Shown here: positions 1 through 5,277 of the stretch, piece by piece
How positions within the stretch are numbered: the first letter of the stretch is position 1
Layout: every line of letters starts with the position of its first letter
Assembly: GCA_017743585.1 (NCBI GenBank)
Contig: JAGHYP010000144.1
Coordinates: forward strand, 1-7,153
Length of the DNA stretch: 7,153 nucleotides
DNA from: Chloroflexota bacterium
GTDB lineage: Bacteria > Chloroflexota > Anaerolineae > Aggregatilineales > UBA2796
Direction of reading: 5' to 3'
Notes under the pieces: generated by a model
Told to the model about the DNA's origin: nothing
The model's database searches: none
What the model saw: only the letters and a program-made list of their open reading frames with translations
Translations under genes and position numbers: made by a program

Positions 1-87
1 GAGCTGCTCGGCGCCTCAGTCCGCTCAACGGCGCAGGTCGTCGCAGTCGTGGAGAGCGCGCAAGGACTGCCCGAGGCGCTACGTTGA
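1..87 (+). CDS. C-terminal end of an unrecognised protein (partial)
   Basis: The first frame is open from base 1 to a TGA at 85-87 and gives the last 28 residues of a protein that begins outside the window. The tail holds a probable amphipathic helix (TAQVVAVVESAQ) and ends in GLPEALR. I do not recognise the family from so short a piece. It runs in the same direction as npdG-cofE, 79 bp before the preferred npdG start, so it could be another F420-related gene. A separate promoter-like sequence lies in the gap, however, so shared transcription is not assured. The codons look like those of the neighbouring genes, which supports real coding sequence. Confidence 0.5.
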   Translation, partial: ELLGASVRSTAQVVAVVESAQGLPEALR

Positions 88-95
88 GCGCACGC

Positions 96-124
96 TTGCC
101 GATAAGCCGTCTGCGCGCTATAAC
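96..124 (+). promoter_or_regulatory. Candidate sigma-70-type promoter for npdG-cofE
   Basis: TTGCCG (96-101, 4 of 6 consensus bases) and TATAAC (119-124, 5 of 6) are separated by exactly 17 bp. Transcription would begin near 131. That leaves almost no leader before the ATG at 137, but about 36 nt before the ATG at 167, which also has a GGAG ribosome site. Position and sequence support it; there is no experimental evidence. Confidence 0.45.
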
Positions 125-166
125 GGGCGGCGCTTCATGAGCGGATTGACGAGGACTGGAGCGATC

Positions 167-847
167 ATGGAAACAGCATTGCCGAGCCTTGCCATCATTG
201 GCGGCACGGGCAAAGAGGGCGCCGGGCTCGCCCTGCGCTGGGCGCATAAAGGCTATCCTGTCATCATCGGCTCGCGCGATGCCGAGCGCGCCGCGCAAAA
301 GGCCGCCGAGCTCAACGCACAGCTCGGCATTCAGAGCGTGCGCGGGATGGTGAACGCTGAGGCAGCCGCCGCTGCGCAGATCATCGTGCTGAGCGTGCCG
401 TACACTGCTCACGCTGAGACCATCGCCGCGATCAAAGCCGCAGCGCAAGGCAAGCTCTTGATTGACGTGACCGTGCCGATCAACGCCGCTGACTATCGGA
501 CGGTTTACGTGCCTGAAGGCAAATCGGCGTGCGTGGAAGCGCAAGCCCTGCTCGGCGACTCAGTGAAAGTGGTAGCTGCCTTCCAAAACGTGAGCGCAGT
601 GCATCTGAAGAAGCTGGATCACAACATAGATTGCGATGTGTTGGTCTGCGGCGACGACGCTGACGCCAAAGCCCAGGTCATCGCTTTGATCGAGGCGATC
701 GGCATGCGCGGCATAGACGCCGGCGCGCTGATGAACGCGGTCGCTGTGGAAGCGCTGACGCCCGTGCTGCTCTACATCAACGGACGCTATAAAGTGAAAG
801 GCGCAGGTATCCGCATCACAGGCCTACCGCTCAGCGACCATGCCTGA
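167..847 (+). CDS. npdG: F420-dependent NADP oxidoreductase (NADPH:F420 reductase)
   Basis: This enzyme transfers hydride between NADP(H) and coenzyme F420 in the cytoplasm and so links the F420 pool to NADPH. The 226-residue product starts with a Rossmann fold carrying GGTGKEG (residues 12-18), followed by GSRD with a further Arg (35-41), the pattern that grips the 2'-phosphate of NADP. Other family landmarks are LIDVTVP (98-104), AFQNVSA (139-145) and the C-terminal RYKVKGAGIRITG (207-219). The length is normal for the family. I chose the ATG at 167 because GGAG (158-161) lies 5 nt before it. An in-frame ATG at 137 would add 10 residues but has no clear ribosome site and nearly abuts the predicted transcript start. 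The stop overlaps the cofE start by 8 bp, so the two are probably translationally coupled. Confidence 0.92.
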   Translation: METALPSLAIIGGTGKEGAGLALRWAHKGYPVIIGSRDAERAAQKAAELNAQLGIQSVRGMVNAEAAAAAQIIVLSVPYTAHAETIAAIKAAAQGKLLIDVTVPINAADYRTVYVPEGKSACVEAQALLGDSVKVVAAFQNVSAVHLKKLDHNIDCDVLVCGDDADAKAQVIALIEAIGMRGIDAGALMNAVAVEALTPVLLYINGRYKVKGAGIRITGLPLSDHA

Positions 848-1613
848 GCCCGACCTACAGCTGTTCGCGCTGCGCGGCTTGCCGAGCATCCAGCAGGGCG
901 ATGATCTGGCGGCGCTGATCGCCGACGCGCTGCGCAAAAACGATCTGCGTTTGCAAGCGGGCGATATCTTGGTCGTCGCTTCGAAGATCGTCTCCAAAGC
1001 GGAAGGTCGCTTGGTGGACCTGCGCACGGTGCAGCCATCGGCGCAGGCGCGGGCGCTCGCCGCGCAGACAGGCAAGGATGCGCGCCTTGTGGAGCTGGTG
1101 CTGCGCGAAGCGCAGAGCATCTCGCGCGTCGGCGCGCAGGTGATCATCACACGGCATCGGCTCGGTTTTATCTCAGCCAATAGCGGCGTAGATCAATCGA
1201 ACGTGTGCGGCGATGATGAGTGGGCGCTTTTGCTGCCTGAGAACCCCGATCGCTCGGCGCGCGCGCTGCGAGAGCGCCTAGGCGCATTGTGCGGCGTGAC
1301 ACCTGCCGTGATCGTGAGCGATACGCATGGCAGGGCGCATCGTTTAGGCAATGTTGGCGTGGCAATTGGCGTGGCGGGTATTGCGGCGCTGCTCGATTTG
1401 CGCGGACGCGCCGATATGTTCGGGCGGCGCTTGCAGCACACCGAGATCGGCGTGGCGGACGAGCTGGCAGCAGCCGCTGAGCTGGTCAGCGGGCAGGCGG
1501 CGGAAGGTTTGCCCGTCGTGCTGATTCGCGGCTACCGCCCGCCTGATGGCGCGCATGCCGATGGCAGCGCCGCCGATCTATACCGTCCGCCGCACATGGA
1601 TTTGTACAGCTGA
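840..1613 (+). CDS. cofE: Coenzyme F420-0:L-glutamate ligase
   Basis: CofE uses GTP and a divalent metal to add gamma-linked glutamates to F420-0, the last steps in making coenzyme F420. The 257 residues match the compact stand-alone form, not the longer actinobacterial FbiB, which has an added C-terminal nitroreductase-like domain. Landmarks in order are VVASKIVSKAEGR (45-57), the strongly conserved FISANSGVDQSNV (110-122) with the likely metal-binding Asp118, LLPENPD (131-137), SDTHGR (160-165) with likely ligands Asp161 and Thr162, VAIGVAG (174-180), and DLRGRADMFGR then VADELA (186-210). The start lies inside the end of npdG (8-bp overlap). No strong ribosome site precedes it, so coupled translation is likely. 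Its stop is 3 bp from that of the convergent kinase. The segment after SDT reads HGRAHRLG, whereas I recall FGRxWR in most relatives. Confidence 0.93.
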   Translation: MPEPDLQLFALRGLPSIQQGDDLAALIADALRKNDLRLQAGDILVVASKIVSKAEGRLVDLRTVQPSAQARALAAQTGKDARLVELVLREAQSISRVGAQVIITRHRLGFISANSGVDQSNVCGDDEWALLLPENPDRSARALRERLGALCGVTPAVIVSDTHGRAHRLGNVGVAIGVAGIAALLDLRGRADMFGRRLQHTEIGVADELAAAAELVSGQAAEGLPVVLIRGYRPPDGAHADGSAADLYRPPHMDLYS

Positions 1614-1616
1614 GCG

Positions 1617-3770
1617 CTAAGGATGGCTGACTGGATCGATCCAATACGTGCTGCCGCTTCCTTCCGCTGTCCAGCCAATGTACGTCCTGCCATTGCGCGG
1701 GCTGACGTACTCAACTTTCCACCACGCCAAGCCTGAGCCGTCTTTCGCCACGTCGCAGATCGGGCCGTCCAGAATTTTGAAGGTCTCCCCGGCGCGAATG
1801 AGCGCGAGGATGCGCCCGTTCGGCGTCTCGCGCAAGCGGTTTGGGTCGCCGGGTGTGAGGCGACCGTATTCGCCGATCACAAGGCGCGACGGCAAGAAGC
1901 CAGGGCAGGTGATCGGAGTCGCGGTCGCTGGGAAAACGATAGGGGGCGGCGTCGGCAATATGAAGAGCGGCATTGGGGTGTCGAGGGAAGGCACAAACGG
2001 CATGAAAGGAATGGACGTGAGGAAGATAGGCGAGATAGGCGTGATGATGACGACAGCCGCCGTAGGCGAGGCAAAAGCAGCCGATGTGTGCGTGGCAGTG
2101 TGAGTCGGCGTGCGCGTCGCGCTCTGGATGGCTTGCAGCGTGTTTAGCGCGCTGAGCGTCTGCTGAGCGAATAGCGCTGAAGCAGTGAGCGTGCGCTGCT
2201 GGGCGAGCTGCGTCGCCTGTGCATCGGCGGTAGCGCGCTCAGCGGCGAGCACGGCGTCCACAGTCTGCTGCAATTGCCGCGCAAAGGCGGTCTGCGTCTG
2301 AATGGGTGCGAGCGTGGCAGCGACAAGCGTGGCAGGGTCGGTCGTCGGCGTGTGAGTATGCGTCGGCGATGGTGTCGCGCTCGGTGTATCGGTCGGCGAG
2401 GGGGTGAACGTCGGCGTGGGCGTCGGCGATGGCGTCGCGCTTGGCGTGTGAGTCGAGGTCAGCGTGTGCGTCGGCGATGCGGTCAGCGTCAGCGATGGCG
2501 TGATGCTCAGCGTCTCAGTGACACTTGGTATGCCGAGTGTGCTGGTCGCGCCTAGCACGTGTGTCAGCGTCGGAAATGGCGTCGCGCTCGGCGTATCGGT
2601 AGCGCTCGGTACGATGACGAATTGCAAGTTGAGCGCGGCGGTCGCCTGGCGCGCGATAGCTTGTGCCGTGACAGTCAGGTCGAGCGCGCCCTGCCTCTCG
2701 ACGAGCGCAGCTTGATTGGCGTTGAAAGCCGCGAAAATGCCGACGCCGACAATGACGACGACCAGCAGCCCGATCATCAAGACCAGCGCATTGTTGCCGC
2801 GCTTGCGTTCTGCGGGGCGCGGCTTGGTCAGCTGGCTGCTGGACGGGGTGCTGAATTCAGGCAAGCTTGGTGGCGCAGTCGGAGCGACGTAGGTGTCAAC
2901 GGGCGTTGAATCGGCTGTGCGTTGCGGCGTCTGCGAGAGAGCGTAGCCTTCAAGCGCCTCGCGGAAAGCCGCTGCCAACTCACCTGCCGAGAAAAAGCGC
3001 TCATTCGGATTTTTGGCAAGCGCTCTGCCGATCACGTGATCCACAGCAGCGGGCAACGCGACGCCTTGGCTGCGCAACGACGGCGGCGGTTCGTAGATGT
3101 GCCGATGCATGATCTGATATGGCGTCTCGGCGCGGAAGGGCGAGACGCCTGTTAGCATCTCGTAGAGCATCACGCCGAGCGCGTAGACATCTGTGCGCGC
3201 GTCCGCTGCCTGACCGTGCCACAGCTCAGGCGCCATATAAGCGGGCGTTCCCATGACCATGCCCGTGCGCGTCCGATTCAAGGTATCGCCCAGCATTTTG
3301 GCGATGCCGAAATCGGTCAAGAAAGCGTTCTGTTGCTGATCGAGCAAGACGTTATCTGGCTTCAGGTCGCGATGAATGATGCCTCGCCCATGCGCGTAAT
3401 CCAGCGCTGCGCTGATCTGATCGAGCATCCGCACGGCGAGCTTCAGCGGCAAGCTGCCGCTCTGCCGCAACAGACGGCCCAAGCTGCCGCCTTCGAGCAG
3501 TTCCATGACAAGATACAGGATGTTATCCTGATTGCCGTAATCGAAGACCTTCAAGATGTGCAGGTGCTGCAAGCTGGCGATTAGACGCGCCTCATTGCGG
3601 AAGCGCGCTACGAGATTCTCGTCTTCCATCAGGTCAGCGCGGATGACTTTGACTGCCACATCGCGATCCATGCTCGCTTGGCGCGCGCGATAGACGGTCG
3701 CCATGCCGCCTACGCCTAACTTGGCAATGATCTCGTACTGACCCAGACGTTGCCCGATCAAAGCGTCCAT
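1617..3770 (-). CDS. Membrane-anchored Ser/Thr protein kinase with Thr/Pro-rich stalk and C-terminal SH3-like domain
   Basis: This is a PknB-type Hanks kinase of 717 residues. The cytoplasmic domain (about 11-272) has the glycine loop GVGGMA (19-24), Lys41 in VAVK, Glu60 of helix C, HRDLKPDN (133-140), DFG (153-155) and GTPAYMAPE (174-182), so it should be active. Activation-loop threonines at 163-169 are possible autophosphorylation sites. A linker leads to one membrane segment (about 327-349). Outside lie a Thr/Pro/Ser repeat stalk (about 388-478), an Ala/Gln/Thr-rich probably helical stretch (480-550), another Pro/Thr stretch, and a C-terminal SH3b-like domain (about 622-714) with Cys622 and Cys672 and no PASTA repeats. 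I chose the ATG at 3770 because AGGA (3782-3779) lies 8 nt upstream; a TTG at 3791 would add 7 residues. A weak promoter candidate (TTGCAA, 16 bp, TACACT) lies at 3914-3887. The sensed ligand is unknown. Confidence 0.92.
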   Translation of the reverse strand: MDALIGQRLGQYEIIAKLGVGGMATVYRARQASMDRDVAVKVIRADLMEDENLVARFRNEARLIASLQHLHILKVFDYGNQDNILYLVMELLEGGSLGRLLRQSGSLPLKLAVRMLDQISAALDYAHGRGIIHRDLKPDNVLLDQQQNAFLTDFGIAKMLGDTLNRTRTGMVMGTPAYMAPELWHGQAADARTDVYALGVMLYEMLTGVSPFRAETPYQIMHRHIYEPPPSLRSQGVALPAAVDHVIGRALAKNPNERFFSAGELAAAFREALEGYALSQTPQRTADSTPVDTYVAPTAPPSLPEFSTPSSSQLTKPRPAERKRGNNALVLMIGLLVVVIVGVGIFAAFNANQAALVERQGALDLTVTAQAIARQATAALNLQFVIVPSATDTPSATPFPTLTHVLGATSTLGIPSVTETLSITPSLTLTASPTHTLTSTHTPSATPSPTPTPTFTPSPTDTPSATPSPTHTHTPTTDPATLVAATLAPIQTQTAFARQLQQTVDAVLAAERATADAQATQLAQQRTLTASALFAQQTLSALNTLQAIQSATRTPTHTATHTSAAFASPTAAVVIITPISPIFLTSIPFMPFVPSLDTPMPLFILPTPPPIVFPATATPITCPGFLPSRLVIGEYGRLTPGDPNRLRETPNGRILALIRAGETFKILDGPICDVAKDGSGLAWWKVEYVSPRNGRTYIGWTAEGSGSTYWIDPVSHP
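2337..2609 (-). repeat. Degenerate minisatellite encoding the kinase Thr/Pro/Ser stalk
   Basis: Short units related to GTCGGCGATGGCGTCGCGCT (plus strand) recur here, phased to codons. On the minus strand they give runs of TPSATPSPT and related units, residues about 388-478 of the kinase. The product is an extended, probably flexible spacer between the membrane and the outer domain. Unit copies differ by several bases, so this is an old or drifting array and not a fresh expansion. Confidence 0.8.
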
Positions 3771-3838
3771 ACTTTCTGTCCTGCTCAGCAAAATACGCGC
3801 CGATAGCGCAGCAGTGCCGCAAGGTCTGGCGACCTATC

Positions 3839-3862
3839 GTTCAGGTTTGTGTTCAGGTTTGT
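3839..3862. repeat. Perfect 12-bp tandem doublet upstream of the kinase
   Basis: GTTCAGGTTTGT occurs twice head to tail (3839-3850 and 3851-3862) with no mismatch, about 70-90 bp before the kinase start. It could be a paired binding site for a regulator or a simple slippage duplication. Confidence 0.75.
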
Positions 3863-3978
3863 GGTTGCGCAGCTGACCTAACGCTCAGTGTAGCTAAAAA
3901 ACAGCCGGTTGCAAAGTGCCTGTTGAAGTGCGCTGCAGGGCGCGCGCTGTGCGTTGAAGGCGCGACACGGCGCATCCA

Positions 3979-3991
3979 CTCAATAATTGAG
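3979..3991. promoter_or_regulatory. 13-bp perfect palindrome, possible operator
   Basis: CTCAAT-A-ATTGAG is a perfect inverted repeat with 6-bp arms and a single central base, in an AT-richer spot within GC-rich DNA. It lies just before a GAGG and an ATG at 3997. The symmetry suits a dimeric DNA-binding protein, but no second copy was found in the window. Confidence 0.3.
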
Positions 3992-4224
3992 GCTGAATGA
4001 ACACGAGCGCGCCGCAGTCACGCACGACTTGCTCGCTGAACGGCCTATGTCGTGTCTCTAGCGGGTTGATCGAGCCCGGCTTGACTTTGATTTAGTGACC
4101 GAACGACCTCAGAAACTGCTCAAATCTCTGCCCGTCAAATCCCCGCTCGAGCGCTGAAGACGCTTCTTACCAGCGATGAATGCGGGCGTTTCGGGCGCTC
4201 GCGCTGCTGGCAAAATGCAGTAGG

Positions 4225-4249
4225 ATCTGTCAAGATATGGCTGACAGAT
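4225..4249. promoter_or_regulatory. Inverted repeat with 8-bp arms, possible operator or stem-loop
   Basis: ATCTGTCA (4225-4232) and TGACAGAT (4242-4249) are perfect inverted copies separated by 9 bp. A perfect TATAAT hexamer read on the minus strand (4253-4248) overlaps the right arm, so a repressor bound here could block a minus-strand promoter. No good -35 box lies at normal distance, so the promoter itself is doubtful. Confidence 0.35.
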
Positions 4250-4265
4250 TATAGCGCGCTCGCCG

Positions 4266-4288
4266 AAGAATCAGCCAAGAATCAGCCA
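4266..4288. repeat. 11-bp tandem doublet
   Basis: AAGAATCAGCC is repeated exactly at 4266-4276 and 4277-4287, and one further matching base follows. The 11-bp period is close to one helical turn, as in direct-repeat sites of OmpR/PhoB-type regulators, but slippage explains it equally well. Confidence 0.7.
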
Positions 4289-4311
4289 CGCTGCGCTGCA
4301 AACCAGCGCCA

Positions 4312-4331
4312 TGAGTCGCCTTGAGTTGCCT
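4312..4331. repeat. 10-bp tandem doublet with one mismatch
   Basis: TGAGTCGCCT (4312-4321) is followed directly by TGAGTTGCCT (4322-4331). It lies about 25 bp from the 11-bp doublet. Confidence 0.55.
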
Positions 4332-4548
4332 CGGTTTTCGGGCGCTACCCGCGCCGCAACTCGCATCATGATCAGGCATCGGCTGCGCATGCGCTGTATA
4401 GCATCAGCGGCGGGCGCAAATGCACTTTGGCTTCGCGCCTGAGCATGTCGAGCGCCTTTTTGAGCCGAATTTCACGCTGAGCAGCGCTGCGCTCGGCACG
4501 GATGCCGGCCGGCAGACATCGCTTGGCGCGGTATGAGCGGCGTCGCGC

Positions 4549-5025
4549 CTAGGGCAGCGTGTTGTAAAGACGCATCAGCTCGTGCTCCAGCGCGCGCGCC
4601 TGGTCCAGCGCGCTATTGATGCGCGTCAGGCTGCCGATAGGATCAGTCGCTACCCCTCGCCAGTAAGCGCTGAAGTAGGCATCGGCAAGGCTGAGCGCTT
4701 GATTCAAGGCGTCAGCGTGCGGCGCCGCGCATCGCGGCGGGCGCGCCACCTCAAGCGCCGCCTGAATGCTGCCGAGTCGGTCTATCACGTCTGAGGCGCG
4801 CTCGGGCTGAATGGCGATGTTGTTGTTGATCAATTCCGAGAGTTCCTGAGTCAAGTTGCTGCTGCGCTGCAGCCAGTTTTCAAGAGCAGGGCGCGGGCAT
4901 GCTGCGCCGAGCATCTGCGGATTGATAGTTGGCGCGCTTGTGATAGTCGGCGCGCTGGTGCGCCCTGCACAGCCCGCCAGCGCGATGAACAACGAGAGCG
5001 CGATCAATCGAAGCAGCTGTGCCAT
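4549..5025 (-). CDS. Small predicted lipoprotein of unknown function
   Basis: The 158-residue product begins with a short signal peptide (MAQLLR, then a hydrophobic stretch to residue 18) and a lipobox LAGC with the lipidated Cys at 19, so it should be anchored on the outer face of the membrane. A short linker carries two copies of a six-residue unit, TSAPTI (23-28 and 29-34). The rest (about 44-158) looks helical, and Cys43 and Cys99 could form a disulfide. I do not recognise the family. I chose the ATG at 5025 because GGAG (5034-5031) lies 5 nt upstream; the in-frame ATG at 5040 would add five residues before a signal peptide that is already complete. The gene stands alone, divergent from the beta-helix gene, with its own promoter candidate. 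The frame stays open for 59 codons after the TAG. Confidence 0.8.
   Translation of the reverse strand: MAQLLRLIALSLFIALAGCAGRTSAPTITSAPTINPQMLGAACPRPALENWLQRSSNLTQELSELINNNIAIQPERASDVIDRLGSIQAALEVARPPRCAAPHADALNQALSLADAYFSAYWRGVATDPIGSLTRINSALDQARALEHELMRLYNTLP
4923..4958 (-). repeat. 18-bp tandem repeat in the lipoprotein linker
   Basis: Two adjacent 18-bp copies (4923-4940 and 4941-4958) match at 16 of 18 bases and encode the duplicated six-residue unit just after the lipobox. The change in copy number is in frame, so it alters only the tether length. Confidence 0.8.
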
Positions 5026-5061
5026 AAGCACTCCGTGCATGGAAGCGAGTCAAGCCGAGCC

Positions 5062-5092
5062 ATTGTAACATGCCGTGCTGCCTTGCGCTCAA
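5062..5092 (-). promoter_or_regulatory. Candidate promoter for the lipoprotein gene
   Basis: On the minus strand TACAAT (5067-5062, 5 of 6 consensus) lies about 37 bp before the start codon. TTGAGC (5092-5087) is the best -35 match, but its 19-bp spacing is longer than ideal. The -10 box is the stronger part of the call. Confidence 0.35.
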
Positions 5093-5216
5093 CCGAGAGA
5101 GCAAGCGCCCTGCGATCAGGCGATCCCACCCTCTCGCTCGAATTCAGGTCGTCAGAAACTCACCTACTCAATTGCGGCATGCCTGCGCCGTCAGCGCGCC
5201 GGGCGAGACGCCCTGC

Positions 5217-5245
5217 TTGACAGACGCGCCGCGCCGTCATAAAGT
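5217..5245 (+). promoter_or_regulatory. Candidate sigma-70-type promoter for the beta-helix/reductase pair
   Basis: A perfect TTGACA (5217-5222) is followed by a 17-bp spacer and TAAAGT (5240-5245, 4 of 6). Transcription would begin near 5252 and give a leader of about 26 nt. A small perfect hairpin, GGGCG-AGA-CGCCC (5201-5213), sits just before the -35 box. Confidence 0.55.
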
Positions 5246-5277
5246 CTTAATCAAAACAGGCGAAGGCAGATGAGGCT

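Larger units (their letters stand above)
3771..4548. other. Long intergenic region without a convincing gene
   Basis: About 780 bp separate the kinase start from the end of the lipoprotein gene. I see no ORF of normal length with a good start, no tRNA-like cloverleaf and no rRNA. It holds three tandem doublets of 10-12 bp, a 13-bp palindrome, an 8-bp-arm inverted repeat, a 32-codon ORF with a ribosome site (3997-4095), and two minus-strand open stretches (4372-4548 and 3894-4166) that could be decayed coding sequence. It must also hold the kinase promoter and any terminator for the lipoprotein gene. A TTTTTT run read on the minus strand at 3902-3897 is not preceded by a strong hairpin. Confidence 0.6.

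Noticed and set aside
824..1180. Minus-strand ORFs across the start of cofE
   Set aside because: CofE has clear family motifs in the plus frame; the antisense products are Arg/Ala-rich with no recognisable domain.
1648..2103. 151-codon plus-strand ORF opposite the kinase 3' end
   Set aside because: It lies wholly antisense to the SH3-like domain and stalk of a well-supported kinase, has no ribosome site and resembles no family; it is a by-product of biased codon use.
2337..2609. CRISPR-like or satellite array
   Set aside because: The units are short, degenerate, lack unique spacers and keep codon phase; they encode the kinase stalk.
2274..2909. Plus-strand Arg-rich ORFs opposite the kinase stalk and membrane segment
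   Set aside because: Low-complexity repeats with few stops give long open frames on both strands, and the coding strand is settled by the kinase motifs.
3893..3930. Rho-independent terminator for minus-strand transcripts (T6 run at 3902-3897)
   Set aside because: Only a 5-bp stem (AACAG/CTGTT) with a long loop can be drawn before the T run, too weak to call.
4582..5068. Plus-strand ORFs opposite the lipoprotein gene
   Set aside because: The minus strand has a well-placed ribosome site, signal peptide and lipobox; the plus ORFs have none of these.
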